Shown here one piece after another: positions 22,177 through 31,782 of a stretch of DNA of 43,174 nt. Every line of letters starts with the position of its first letter. Position 1 is the first letter of the stretch. The stretch is taken from the IMG/VR virus record IMGVR_UViG_3300022074_000103, positions 1 through 43,174 of that record; one strand, written 5' to 3'. A program made the translations under genes and the position numbers. The notes under the pieces are model-generated. The model ran no database searches, was not told where the DNA came from, and saw only the letters and a program-made list of their open reading frames with translations. The DNA comes from a virus.

Positions 22177-23850
22177 TTATCTATCGTAAATCTGTGGGTT
22201 CATAAATCTAAAGATAGCGTTAGCTATACCCTGTCTTTTCTTAGGGTCAGATTCATCTTGACCGATCTCCAAAGGGGCTCTGTCTGGGTTGTTGTTGTCT
22301 ATAATGCGGATGTTGTCTCCCGCACCGAACTCTTCAAACGTGTAACGGTCGTCTTTATACCTATCGTTGTAGGCTCGAGCGCTCTCCGTTTTTCCTGCCT
22401 GATTTTGAAGCCATGTCAGCTCGTCAACCATTGTCAACGCTGCACCATCAGCACCAGCTGTAGAAGGGTCTAAGTTTACAGACCTAGTATTCCCAAGACC
22501 GTCCTTCATACTCTTGAACCACGACTGCTCTCCTTGGGCATCACCACCGTCTGGCGATGTGTTGATTGGTGCGTCTGATGGCTGGACATTTCCGAGCTCG
22601 AATCTTATCCGAGCATATTCGTCATTACCAATAGCCTTCTGAATTTGATCCGCAATAGTGTCGTCAACGGGGATCTCATTACCCCTGCCGTCAATTGCAA
22701 CAAATGCACCATCTTCGTTTACACCTAAGTTCTGAATCTTCACAGTGCCAGTCTGAGGCAACCCTGTGTCTGGGTTTATCGCTGTAACTGTAAGCTTAAG
22801 AGGCGCTTGTGTATTGACTACTCCGGAATACAGCTCGGTATTGAAAACGTCTCCGAAGGATGGTTTTGGAGTGCTGGATCTACGGTCACTACCACCAGAC
22901 GATCTTCTCGATTGCCTTGCATTGGACTCCATAAAATCATAAGTCTCATCCGCAAAGTCCTCGTATGCATCTTGGAATCTAACCTCATCATTCATGACAT
23001 CGTCAATAGTCAATCCTGCGTCTGGGTTAGCGTTAATGTAGTTCTGCGCTACAGCTCTTCTGAATGAGTCCTTGCCCATCTCGCTCTGTAGTCGTTGGTC
23101 AAACTGAGTTCTATCACCAGTAACTTTAGACAGCTTGGGGTCTGCTGCGTAATCAGATGGAGTAGCAAAAGCTGTCTGGGTGAGGCTGTAAGAGAAAAGT
23201 TCGTTTGCGGTTTGTGGGTTCACGTTGAATACATCCACATTGCTCTCTAGTGTGTCGTAATCAAACTGACCAGTCTCAAGATTTAATTTAAGACCAGTAT
23301 GCTGGCGAGAATCAACAGTCTTCATGACTTCATTTAACTCGCTAGTTCTGTCTGCTTCTACACCTTGTTCAGACCAGAAGCCTTGCTCACCACCTTGGCT
23401 CTTTGCCCTCAAAGTATGATCAGCCCAAGTATTGCCCAAGCCGTTTGCTTTTGATGGGTCTCCAAAAGAATCTTGATAATACCCTTCATATCCAGCAATC
23501 TCTTGGTTCAAGGCATCCACCATCTGAGCCCACTGCATCATGGATCTTTTATCCTTTGCAAAGTGGTTCAGGGTCTCGTCAGAGAACAAAGCTTCAGCCT
23601 TGTCTTTTGCTAACTGGTAGTGAGCCTCGTAAAGGTTTGTGTTAGATGGGGTTATCTGTAGGCCAAGAGCACCTTCAGTAAATGCTTCAGATTGCTTTTC
23701 AGCTTTCTGAGATTCAGTAAGTGAAGACTTGACACTATAGTTTACCGGAGCGTACTTCTCGAACTCATCCAACCTTGAGCGCAACGGCGCTGCTTTAGCG
23801 GAGTTAAATATTTGCAAGCCTGCGGATACTCCTGCTGTAAGATCTGACAT
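22177..23850 (-). CDS. Internal virion/ejection-like protein (557 aa)
   Basis: A 557-residue soluble protein just upstream of the giant gene (gap of three bases), in the place of T7 gp15. It begins MSDLTAGVSAGLQIFNSAKA and has a helical Ala/Glu/Gln-rich first third. The rest is Asp/Asn-rich, with a Ser/Arg linker near residue 315 (RQSRRSSGGSDRRSS) and a beta-like region with NPDTGLPQTGTVKIQNLGVN. There is no enzyme motif or membrane segment. Position and composition support an ejected internal protein or tail-associated protein; no family is recognised with certainty. Confidence 0.65.
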   Translation of the reverse strand: MSDLTAGVSAGLQIFNSAKAAPLRSRLDEFEKYAPVNYSVKSSLTESQKAEKQSEAFTEGALGLQITPSNTNLYEAHYQLAKDKAEALFSDETLNHFAKDKRSMMQWAQMVDALNQEIAGYEGYYQDSFGDPSKANGLGNTWADHTLRAKSQGGEQGFWSEQGVEADRTSELNEVMKTVDSRQHTGLKLNLETGQFDYDTLESNVDVFNVNPQTANELFSYSLTQTAFATPSDYAADPKLSKVTGDRTQFDQRLQSEMGKDSFRRAVAQNYINANPDAGLTIDDVMNDEVRFQDAYEDFADETYDFMESNARQSRRSSGGSDRRSSTPKPSFGDVFNTELYSGVVNTQAPLKLTVTAINPDTGLPQTGTVKIQNLGVNEDGAFVAIDGRGNEIPVDDTIADQIQKAIGNDEYARIRFELGNVQPSDAPINTSPDGGDAQGEQSWFKSMKDGLGNTRSVNLDPSTAGADGAALTMVDELTWLQNQAGKTESARAYNDRYKDDRYTFEEFGAGDNIRIIDNNNPDRAPLEIGQDESDPKKRQGIANAIFRFMNPQIYDR

Positions 23851-23853
23851 GGC

Positions 23854-24717
23854 TTAGGACTTTTTGTTGAATTTCTTAAACAGTCCTCTCAGATACTTGT
23901 GGAGTTCAGTGTCACCCTCAGTAGCAAGGGTCTCAAGTTTCCCCGACTGTTCTGGGTTAAAGATAAGCTCTCCACCCGTAGCCTCACCTACCTTAACTCC
24001 ATTTCTTACAAGGTGGATTGGGTTGGATGCGTGAGAAAACTCTCCGGGTGTTTCTTTGATTTTAGCGCCATCTTTCATCTGGCTCTGAGCGATGGCACCA
24101 CCAATGTCTCCAGTCGCCTGACCGAGAATGCTAAATGCATCACTAGCCAGCTGCTGCTTCATTAGCCGCTTCTCATCTTCCATAGACTGTACATCTCGCT
24201 CAGCCTCAAGCCCTCTAGCTTGCGCGAGCGCCATGTCTTGGAAGGCAAGTTGATTTCGCATGCCTCGAGTCTTATCCAGTTGAGCTTGCTCTTGAGTTGC
24301 AAATCTGTCTGCGCCTTGCTTTCTCCTTGCGTCAGAAGAAGCAGCAGCTTGTTCAGCAGCCCTAGCTGCACCAGAAGCCATAGCTCCAGCGCCTCCGATA
24401 AGAGCACGAGCCCCACCTGCCTGCAATGCACCAAGGCCAGCTCCAGACTGTCTTTGTATTTCTCTTTGAGCGATGTCACCAGCACGATCTTGCTGACTCA
24501 TCATAAACGCCTGACGCGCACCTCTACCTACTTGGTAGTCTTGGATAGCACCCCTTGCTTTCTTAGCAGCTTCCTCTTGTTCCCTTTGAATTTGTTGAGC
24601 CCTAGATTGTTGCCTTTCAAGTTCTCTCTTTCTAGAACCGTAGGTAATAACACCCCCGATGCCTCCTACGATGCCTTGGGCTGCACCTGCTAACGCGCTA
24701 ATAGTAGCTGGATCCAT
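23854..24717 (-). CDS. Internal virion protein, T7 gp14-like by position (287 aa)
   Basis: The first 25 residues form a Gly/Ala hydrophobic helix (ISALAGAAQGIVGGIGGVIT). A long Gln/Arg/Ala-rich helix follows (RKRELERQQSRAQQIQREQE and onward), then an Ala/Gly segment (GAGAMASGAARAAEQAAASS). The C-terminus contains ATGGELIFNPEQSGKLETLA, which resembles a short motif often seen in phage structural proteins. This is the usual appearance of the small ejection protein that precedes gp15/gp16 homologues. A TATTTTTG element four bases before its ATG could start its own transcript. Confidence 0.65.
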   Translation of the reverse strand: MDPATISALAGAAQGIVGGIGGVITYGSRKRELERQQSRAQQIQREQEEAAKKARGAIQDYQVGRGARQAFMMSQQDRAGDIAQREIQRQSGAGLGALQAGGARALIGGAGAMASGAARAAEQAAASSDARRKQGADRFATQEQAQLDKTRGMRNQLAFQDMALAQARGLEAERDVQSMEDEKRLMKQQLASDAFSILGQATGDIGGAIAQSQMKDGAKIKETPGEFSHASNPIHLVRNGVKVGEATGGELIFNPEQSGKLETLATEGDTELHKYLRGLFKKFNKKS

Positions 24718-24721
24718 ATCG

Positions 24722-24729
24722 CAAAAATA
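24722..24729 (-). promoter_or_regulatory. Candidate -7 promoter element TATTTTTG
   Basis: On the minus strand TATTTTTGCGAT runs directly into the ATG at 24717. It fits TAnnTTTG, but I find no TTTG 17-23 nt upstream, so the promoter is only a candidate. The same arrangement is found at 31723 and 37643. Confidence 0.45.
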
Positions 24730-24739
24730 ATCTTTTTAG

Positions 24740-27700
24740 TTAAACGTGATTGAGGTTAGACGGCGTGTAGTGGGCGTTTACGCAGAACAGCTCGTACTTG
24801 TTGTTGTTGGTTGAGCTCATCTTGATCTTAGTGAAGTGACCTCTGACTGAATCTCCATTCAGGTCTTTTGGTAAGTCCATCACTACAGCTTGCCCTGCAA
24901 GAGGGACTGTATTGCCAGAGATCTTTACGAGCGGACCTTGAGGGTCAGATAAAACAGAATTGCCAACAGTAACGATTGTATCTCCAGATCCAATATTCTG
25001 TAAGCTGCCATCGACAAATCGCCTCAGTTCAGCACCCTCCATTATCCCGTTGGGAAAGTCACTCAACCTCAAGAAGAAGTCACCCCCAATCTGTACTGTT
25101 TCGCTGACCAGCCCTAAGAGTCTGATGTGAGATGTGCTGTTAGGGCTAATGTCTCTACCTACCTGTGCGTAGAATGTACCTTCTCTTTCGGAGAACTTTT
25201 GTACACCAATGATAGACCTAGACCCATCGCTAGACTCAATTGAGCAGTTCATTACGCCATTCGTAACCTCTTGAGAGACAGCGTCATAGACTTTTGATGT
25301 GCTTGGCTGCGTGTTTGAAATAACCTCAATAAATGACTGGCTTGTGTTCTGATTGTAGAACTGACACCTGTTGTTCTCTTCATCGTTGTCAGCATGCTTG
25401 TGCATCAACAGCGGGAAGCCAATGGGTAGATCCGTGAAGGTATCATCGTTTACGTACTTGACAGTGTACATGGAGTTGTCTTGATTCGCATACACGTCTG
25501 GGTAGAACGAGTTTCTTGATTGCCAGAATCCACCACCAGAATTGTAGGATATGGTGAACCCAACGTACCCTTCTTCGGCTAAGAACTCTATTGCATCAGC
25601 AGCTAGATCATCTCCAAGCAGGTTGAGGTTTCTTAGCGCATCACCTGTGCTCTCTTCGGTCAGGAATGATCCAGAGCCATTTACAGGAGTGCCATCCTCA
25701 AACACAACAACTTGATTCTCAATATCAAAGAACAAAGGCTGTCCGTTAAAATTAAGTTCGCCTAATCCCTTTGCGGTGTATGTGTCCCCATCAACAGTCT
25801 CTTGGAATGTGTTTACGGCAGAACCAAAAGCTCCCAACAGAAGAAGCACATCTGGCACGTTTACAACCCCATCAAAATTAAAGTCTGGTGATGAAAGCAA
25901 GGTTTGAGTAAAGTTGCCGTTGCCATCAGATTCATACGCTGGGAAACTAGACTCGACATTGGTGCCAAAAAACCCAAGAAGACCCAGTATGTCGTTTGTA
26001 CCGATAACCCCATCCCCATTTAAGTCAGGATTGAAGTATAGAGGCACAAGCACTGGAAGGTTATCCGTTGCACCGCCACCAGCGTCCTCATCACCACCAC
26101 CCTGATCATCTTCTATCACTGCACCGCTTTGATACCCTAGCTGCTGTGCAGGAACGAATGTGATGTAATAAACCTGATCGTCTGGATCATATCCAGAAAC
26201 AATCCTTCCGCTATTCCTGTCGTAGATCTTATTGAACAACTCGATAGCATCGTCAACCAAGCTGGATACTCCTTGATCTGATATGGCGGTAAGCTGTCCA
26301 CCAGCAAACCTGAGAACCTTGTGCCTGCTTCTATCGAAGAAGTAAACGTCATTATCCTGCACCAGAACAGACTCAGGGTGATTACCACACCCGTAGTCCC
26401 CTGCGTAGTAAGTTGTCGTTCTAAGTACGTCAGTAGACAGCGCCACGTTTGTGCTACCCGCAGCATCAGTGATAATACTCTTGTTTACTGGGGTCTTTGA
26501 GAACTTATTCTCTTGGATCGCCACAAGCTCATCATAACCCTGACGCTCAGTTCCGTAGTTAGAGATGTAGTTGCAGGCACCGTACTGGCTGTCAAGGCTG
26601 TAGAAGTTGGCTGTTCCCGGATTAAATGAAGTGAGGGACAGTCTCGATACATCCTCTGCGTATGCATCGCTGTAAGTAACCCCGTTAAATCTACGGAAGG
26701 TAGCTGCGTTCTCAAACTTTACGTGGGGTCGCCCTTGACTCCACATCTTGTCACCCAGCTTTTCAGATACAGTGAAACTCTCTAACGCTTGAGTCCTGTA
26801 CTTGTATAGATCAAAGTCAGACTTGAACACATTGAAAGCATCACCACCCTCATTGAACTTTGGGCTTTTACATGGCACAGCCCTGTAGTTGATGTCCCCT
26901 GAGTCTATTACAAACGCTGGGCCGTGAGGGTTAGCCCCATCCTGTCTTGGTTGTATTCTTTTGGGCTCACCGATCTCGTAGTAAAACTGATTTTCTACAC
27001 TCTTCTTAGGTGTAAGTATTTCGACTACGCATTGGTTTCTCCACCCATTGCTTGCTGATGGAATCTCTCCAGATACATTGACATAGTCAAAGTCGTTTTC
27101 GTTTGACTGCCCTGAGGCTTGCGTTGCAGTTGTGTCCCTGTAGTATCTTGAAACGTGGTTCCAGTCAAACCCTTGGTACTTTAAGATGTTGCCATCCTCA
27201 CCAAACGCACCACCAGCTATTGCGCTGGCTTCCAGCACCAGAAACTTCCCAGTCATAAACTCGGGGATGTCGTTTACGTTAGCAAGCTGTGTGCCTGCTG
27301 GGGAGTGGGCTATCGGATTGTCAACATCACGAACAAGAAGCTCTACTCCGACGACATCGAACTCAATGATAGATCCGTCAGATGCACCTTTGTATTTGTT
27401 TACCAGCTCATCTTCTACTGTACTAGAGTCTACGCCCCCGTTAGTCTCAGCTCTAAAGCTGATAACTCTTAGCTTATCGCCTTCAGTAAAGGTGTAATCT
27501 CTAAAAGTATTACGCTCATCTCTGTACTGATCAAGCGTCTCAAGGCTGACATACAGTCTCCTAGACTCACCGTCAATATCCCTTTTAGGAAGTGCGGCAT
27601 CACCGAGCTCCCCATCAGTTTCTGAATGTTTTACTCTAGCAGGAAAGGCACCACCTACACTGTATTGAGTAAACTCAGACACAGTGGAGTTACCCGGATA

Positions 27701-30112
27701 CACGATCTGATATGTCTCAGCCCACTCGGGCGGCTGATTGGTAATCTGAATTTCAACAGCAGCTGGGCCGTCCTTGTACGTTTCTGGGTCAAGCTGGCTT
27801 CCTCTAAACTGACTTCCTTCTTTGTTAAACCACTCAACGTAGAACGAACCTAGCTCATTTACAAATCCAGACCTGTTGAATCTGTCGTAGTAAACAACAC
27901 CGAGGTTATGGAAAGCGCCAGCTTTAAATCCTGATACTTGAGAATTTACCGTTACTTGGAATGACTGATTAGTCAAATAACTATCTGCTGGAACAAAAAG
28001 CTCTGACTCTTGATCGAATCGTGTTCCACCAGTAATTAACAGGTTTGACTCTTCGGTTATTTCTGCCTCAAGTAATTGACCTGTATTAGGGTTTCTCAAC
28101 GCTCTAAGAAAGAAGTCTGATAACCCAAAATCAACCGGATGAAACACCGGAGTAAGACCCTCAATATTTAAAGGCTTAAAATTAGTAGGCTGAATACCGA
28201 AGTTTAAAGTATTTAAGTTGTTGATTACATTCTTAATACCGAGTGTAACCCTTGTTGCGCCAAGCACTACAGAGCTTTGCCTTAGTATATCGTTTGAAAA
28301 TAAAGTACTTTCAGAGTAACTAATCGGGTTGTTAAACTCAATCGGATCACCATTACCTACGGTAAATGAGCCCCCTATAGTTGCGTGGTATATGACTTCA
28401 AAAGTTGAGTCCTCAAGAGTGTTAGCTAACAGCGTCATGAAACTTTCACTACCTCCGCTAAATGGCATGTCGAAGGGAACAACCAGACTAATGGCAAACT
28501 CTGGCAGCTGACCGATTCCTCCAGTTAAAGCGCCAAGCTCCTCGGGTGTAGATATTCCGTTTGGAGAAGATATGGTAAAATGGGTGTCAAGGGAGTTTTG
28601 ATCTGTAGCGACCAATCCTCCAGCAAGCACACCATCAGCAATTATTTGAGCACCAGTTGAAGGATCAAAAATAGACTGAGGCTCAAATGTTATAGAATCT
28701 ACTGAGACCTCTATATCAAGATCTGAACCTTCGAGGTTAGACAAATAAGTAAGGCTAGACTCAAACTCTTGTGGCTGAGACAGAAGAGCGCCAAAATCAA
28801 AAGAAAGATTTACAATCGTTCCAGTAGGCACTATGGTTGACTCAGCATCCTCATTAGCAATGCCCATGATTTCAGCTACGTCTATGGTCCCCGAAGTTTG
28901 CCCGCCAAAGCCTTGAAAATGATCCGCTACACGGACGAGACCTACAAGCTCATTTTTACCAACATCAGAAGTTCTGTAAACAACATCAATGTTACCCCTG
29001 ACATCTACATTAGGTCTCCCTTCAGTGTAGTTTGAGAACATGAGTCTGTTGCCTACCACTGCTTGGCCTGTGGCTTCAAAAGGAACATTGTCGTACAGCT
29101 TGTTGACCTCTAAGTCAGATACAAATGTTGATAGTCGATCATTGAAAAACCTGTACTCATTAGATCCGTTGTAGACCTGTATGTCTACGCCATTGATGTT
29201 TCTAGTCAGAGACTCGTTGACTCGAACTTCGTCTACAACTCTAAATGGGCCTGTGTTTCCGGCTCTCGCAAGTATCCTAAGCTTGGAGATGTCGAAAGAA
29301 TTTTTTAATCCAAGTGCGCTAATGTTTGGATTGATCACGCACACGTTATCTACGCTTGGACGAATACCTGAGCCCACCTCGTTCACGTTGAACAGGGTGA
29401 GCTGTGTTGGTATGGTCAAGGGAGAGTATGGCGATATGGCAGACTCTTCTCCGTCCTTGTAGATCAGCTGAGTAGCAAACTGAAATGCTTCATCCCTAAA
29501 TGAATTGCTGTCAATGTTTGGATCCGTAGTGAAAGACGCTTCAGGCGCAAACACCGATGGGGCTTTGATGCAATTGAATGTATACTCAAAGTTCCTATCA
29601 GATGCGACAGCTGAATACTCACCGTTGAGAGCCCTGTCTACATTTACCTTTCTTGGTGGGTTGACACCATCGGTAAAAAACAAGATGGTTTGGAGACCAC
29701 CGCTCCTAGCAAAGTCTCCGTTTACCACGTCTAGTTTTACAAACCCTCGAGGATCAAAGTTAAACCTTGAGTCCTTGACCACGACTCTGTACTTATCTGT
29801 GCTGCTGTTGTACTGGTAGATAGCGTGCTCTTCGCCTGATTCGTCATTGTCAGCAACCACGAAGTACACAAAGCCTCTCTGGGGGTCGCTTGCTGATCCG
29901 ATACCTCGGACCCTTCTATTGTTGACAGGATTGTCGGAGTCGTTGAGCGGGTCTGCCTTGACAGTACCCTTCATATTTTTTGCAATAGAAGCAGTACCCT
30001 TCCCATCTTCTGAGAGGGTGATGTTCATTGCATCGCTCATGAACCCGTTCTCGAGCAGTCTCTCATCAGAATCTGCATTGAGACGGCCCGGTAAAATCTT
30101 GTCAATAGCCAT
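24740..30112 (-). CDS. Large tail (nozzle/tubular B-like) protein with dockerin-type insert (1790 aa)
   Basis: The N-terminus (ILPGRLNADSDERLLENG, then MNITLSEDGKGTASIAKNMKG) and the repeated beta-propeller-like segments (GFVYFVVADNDESGEEHAIY; SGYDPDDQVYYITFVPAQQ near 1325) are typical of podovirus tail-tube B/nozzle proteins such as T7 gp12, but at 1790 aa it is over twice that size. Near residues 1358-1430 two EF-hand-like repeats appear, DLNGDGVIGTNDILGLLGFF and DFNFDGVVNVPDVLLLLGAF. Each has Asp/Asn at loop positions 1, 3, 5 and 12, as in type I dockerins. An acidic Gly-rich linker precedes them. It lies directly after two adaptor-like genes, with which it should form the tail. ATG 30112 overlaps the upstream stop by one base. 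Confidence 0.75.
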   Translation of the reverse strand: MAIDKILPGRLNADSDERLLENGFMSDAMNITLSEDGKGTASIAKNMKGTVKADPLNDSDNPVNNRRVRGIGSASDPQRGFVYFVVADNDESGEEHAIYQYNSSTDKYRVVVKDSRFNFDPRGFVKLDVVNGDFARSGGLQTILFFTDGVNPPRKVNVDRALNGEYSAVASDRNFEYTFNCIKAPSVFAPEASFTTDPNIDSNSFRDEAFQFATQLIYKDGEESAISPYSPLTIPTQLTLFNVNEVGSGIRPSVDNVCVINPNISALGLKNSFDISKLRILARAGNTGPFRVVDEVRVNESLTRNINGVDIQVYNGSNEYRFFNDRLSTFVSDLEVNKLYDNVPFEATGQAVVGNRLMFSNYTEGRPNVDVRGNIDVVYRTSDVGKNELVGLVRVADHFQGFGGQTSGTIDVAEIMGIANEDAESTIVPTGTIVNLSFDFGALLSQPQEFESSLTYLSNLEGSDLDIEVSVDSITFEPQSIFDPSTGAQIIADGVLAGGLVATDQNSLDTHFTISSPNGISTPEELGALTGGIGQLPEFAISLVVPFDMPFSGGSESFMTLLANTLEDSTFEVIYHATIGGSFTVGNGDPIEFNNPISYSESTLFSNDILRQSSVVLGATRVTLGIKNVINNLNTLNFGIQPTNFKPLNIEGLTPVFHPVDFGLSDFFLRALRNPNTGQLLEAEITEESNLLITGGTRFDQESELFVPADSYLTNQSFQVTVNSQVSGFKAGAFHNLGVVYYDRFNRSGFVNELGSFYVEWFNKEGSQFRGSQLDPETYKDGPAAVEIQITNQPPEWAETYQIVYPGNSTVSEFTQYSVGGAFPARVKHSETDGELGDAALPKRDIDGESRRLYVSLETLDQYRDERNTFRDYTFTEGDKLRVISFRAETNGGVDSSTVEDELVNKYKGASDGSIIEFDVVGVELLVRDVDNPIAHSPAGTQLANVNDIPEFMTGKFLVLEASAIAGGAFGEDGNILKYQGFDWNHVSRYYRDTTATQASGQSNENDFDYVNVSGEIPSASNGWRNQCVVEILTPKKSVENQFYYEIGEPKRIQPRQDGANPHGPAFVIDSGDINYRAVPCKSPKFNEGGDAFNVFKSDFDLYKYRTQALESFTVSEKLGDKMWSQGRPHVKFENAATFRRFNGVTYSDAYAEDVSRLSLTSFNPGTANFYSLDSQYGACNYISNYGTERQGYDELVAIQENKFSKTPVNKSIITDAAGSTNVALSTDVLRTTTYYAGDYGCGNHPESVLVQDNDVYFFDRSRHKVLRFAGGQLTAISDQGVSSLVDDAIELFNKIYDRNSGRIVSGYDPDDQVYYITFVPAQQLGYQSGAVIEDDQGGGDEDAGGGATDNLPVLVPLYFNPDLNGDGVIGTNDILGLLGFFGTNVESSFPAYESDGNGNFTQTLLSSPDFNFDGVVNVPDVLLLLGAFGSAVNTFQETVDGDTYTAKGLGELNFNGQPLFFDIENQVVVFEDGTPVNGSGSFLTEESTGDALRNLNLLGDDLAADAIEFLAEEGYVGFTISYNSGGGFWQSRNSFYPDVYANQDNSMYTVKYVNDDTFTDLPIGFPLLMHKHADNDEENNRCQFYNQNTSQSFIEVISNTQPSTSKVYDAVSQEVTNGVMNCSIESSDGSRSIIGVQKFSEREGTFYAQVGRDISPNSTSHIRLLGLVSETVQIGGDFFLRLSDFPNGIMEGAELRRFVDGSLQNIGSGDTIVTVGNSVLSDPQGPLVKISGNTVPLAGQAVVMDLPKDLNGDSVRGHFTKIKMSSTNNNKYELFCVNAHYTPSNLNHV

Positions 30113-30954
30113 TACCTCTTAGGTGCTTGCTTGAAGTTCTTTCTAATTGTCTTCAGGATCTCTTCCTTAGTGACAGACTTGAGTCTGGAGTTTGCCTTGC
30201 GGCGCTCATTGTAGTACTCTGATCTCGCTCTTGCTTTCTCACCAGCAGGGACAGATGACTTTCTTTCAATGAGTCTGTAGTAAATGTACGACCTCAGAGC
30301 TTCTTCTGCGTAGATGTGTACTTGAGTATCCCTAGTTCTTGCATTGCGTCTAGCCTCATCAGCGATGTACTCAATCACAATCTCATTCATAGAGTTGTTG
30401 CCTGCCAATTCGATTCTGTTCTGATCGAGGTTTACACGGAACTGCCCGTAGTAGTGACCACCTCCAGCGCCATACAATCTACCTTGATTGTTATCGTAGA
30501 CGTAGTTTCTAAATACAAAAGAGTCCGTACCGTCTGAAATATCAGCACCTACGGATGGAGATCCACTATTGGTTGCAGACTTAGAATCCTCTCTTTCAAG
30601 CAATCCATCACCGTCACTATCGAAGTTGTTGCCAGCAGCGTTGGTAGAATATTTTTGAGAGTAGTTGAGATTCTTGTTTTCTCCCAGCACATACACCAAT
30701 CCATCACTTGCAACTACTCCAATCTTAGTCCAATCGACATAATCATCTGGCAGTTCAACGGTGTTAGTTGTTTGATTTACTGGCAGCTTGAGAGACCGAA
30801 TAATTCTTGACATATCAAAACCCATCTCTCGAATACCTCGGAGTGCGTATGTCCTAATCAAAGTATCTGAAGCTGAGTTGGCGTAGTCGTCGCTCTCAAT
30901 GGACAGGATGTAATCGTCCACCACTTCACTCAATGGTATGAAGTTCCTAGCCAT
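30112..30954 (-). CDS. Tail adaptor/tubular A-like protein (280 aa)
   Basis: The first 100 residues (FIPLSEVVDDYILSIESDDY, ALRGIREMGFDMSRIIRSLK, TVELPDDYVDWTKIGV) and the C-terminal helices (HIYAEEALRSYIYYRLIERK, KARARSEYYNERRKANSRLK) match the pattern of phage head-tail adaptor/tail tubular A proteins (T7 gp11 type). Near residue 115 there is an EF-hand-like loop DSDGDGLLERED, which would bind calcium. Followed at once by the nozzle-like gene, as gp11 is followed by gp12 in T7. Start ATG 30954 shares one base with the previous stop. Confidence 0.68.
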   Translation of the reverse strand: MARNFIPLSEVVDDYILSIESDDYANSASDTLIRTYALRGIREMGFDMSRIIRSLKLPVNQTTNTVELPDDYVDWTKIGVVASDGLVYVLGENKNLNYSQKYSTNAAGNNFDSDGDGLLEREDSKSATNSGSPSVGADISDGTDSFVFRNYVYDNNQGRLYGAGGGHYYGQFRVNLDQNRIELAGNNSMNEIVIEYIADEARRNARTRDTQVHIYAEEALRSYIYYRLIERKSSVPAGEKARARSEYYNERRKANSRLKSVTKEEILKTIRKNFKQAPKR

Positions 30955-31718
30955 TAGCTAAATGATTGTTGCAGGTTATTTGATTGTTGCTCGGACGATC
31001 CAAACACTTGAACGATTTGATCTCTTAGGTTGATCCCGATCATCTCTCCAATCTCAATAACAAGCTGTGATTCGTAATGTCTTGGCAGCTCAAAGTCAAA
31101 GCTGTTTTGTGGGTCAGGGATCTCTACGCCGCCGAACTCTTGCACGCTCATCGAAGGAGATGTAGCTTGAGGTTGCCCCAAGTAATTTACTGCTTGAGGA
31201 AACTTGTAATACGTCAACTCGAGAAAAGCTGGATCTGCGTTTGATGGGAATATCTCTATGTCTCTAGATACCAAGGCAATAGGGAAATCAGTACTTGGTG
31301 CGCTAAGAGTGCTCCTAAGTATTCTATTCATTTTTTCCTCATCGTATACAATCTCTGCAACCTCAGGTACTTTGTCGCCTTGGCTATTTATCGACTCACC
31401 CACCTTGATCGAGATTATTCTAGCTAAGTCGTCTGGCTTTTTGTATGAAAAGCCGTCTGGGTTCTCTTGCAGCTCTTCGCGCTTAACAAAGAAAGCGAGA
31501 TCCTCTTGCATCTGCTTAAGTAGTGACTTATCTCTTCCCGGATCGAAACTAGCCCTCCTGTTTCTGTGAGCGTCCTTGATGTCATCAAAGAGCCTGTTGA
31601 ATATGTTGAGTTGGGCTACTCCGGCAAGGCTGTTAAAAACGCTTGGGGTAACGAATCCCTTCTGATCTTTATTGACCAGATCTCTGAGGGTCTCGTATAC
31701 TACTCTAACTCTTGCCAT
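30954..31718 (-). CDS. Adaptor-like structural protein (254 aa)
   Basis: A soluble 254-residue protein that begins MARVRVVYETLRDLVNKDQK and contains VFNSLAGVAQLNIFNRLFDD, an Arg-rich helix (DAHRNRRASFDPGRDKSLLK) and several beta segments (ALVSRDIEIFPSNADPAFLE, LTYYKFPQAV). The N-terminal pattern is seen in phage head-completion or adaptor proteins. It is directly coupled to the tubular A-like gene. A -7 element lies four bases upstream of its ATG and a terminator just before that, so it may begin a separate late transcript for tail genes. The exact role is unsure. Confidence 0.6.
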   Translation of the reverse strand: MARVRVVYETLRDLVNKDQKGFVTPSVFNSLAGVAQLNIFNRLFDDIKDAHRNRRASFDPGRDKSLLKQMQEDLAFFVKREELQENPDGFSYKKPDDLARIISIKVGESINSQGDKVPEVAEIVYDEEKMNRILRSTLSAPSTDFPIALVSRDIEIFPSNADPAFLELTYYKFPQAVNYLGQPQATSPSMSVQEFGGVEIPDPQNSFDFELPRHYESQLVIEIGEMIGINLRDQIVQVFGSSEQQSNNLQQSFS

Positions 31719-31722
31719 ACGG

Positions 31723-31730
31723 CAAATATA
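31723..31730 (-). promoter_or_regulatory. Candidate -7 promoter element TATATTTG
   Basis: On the minus strand TATATTTGCCGT is followed directly by ATG 31718, leaving four bases between element and start codon. No TTTG is seen at the -33 position, where the upstream terminator hairpin lies. If used, it would give a leaderless tail-gene mRNA. Confidence 0.5.
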
Positions 31731-31732
31731 CG

Positions 31733-31760
31733 AAAAGAAAAAGCCGTCATTTAGACGGCT
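31733..31760 (-). terminator. Rho-independent terminator (late arm)
   Basis: A perfect 7-bp inverted repeat AGCCGTC/GACGGCT (31742-31760, loop of five) followed on the minus strand by TTTTTCTTTT. It ends transcripts coming from the capsid-side genes about 20 bases after the stop at 31783. Confidence 0.88.
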
Positions 31761-31782
31761 CTTCCTGTAGCGTTAGTTGAGG

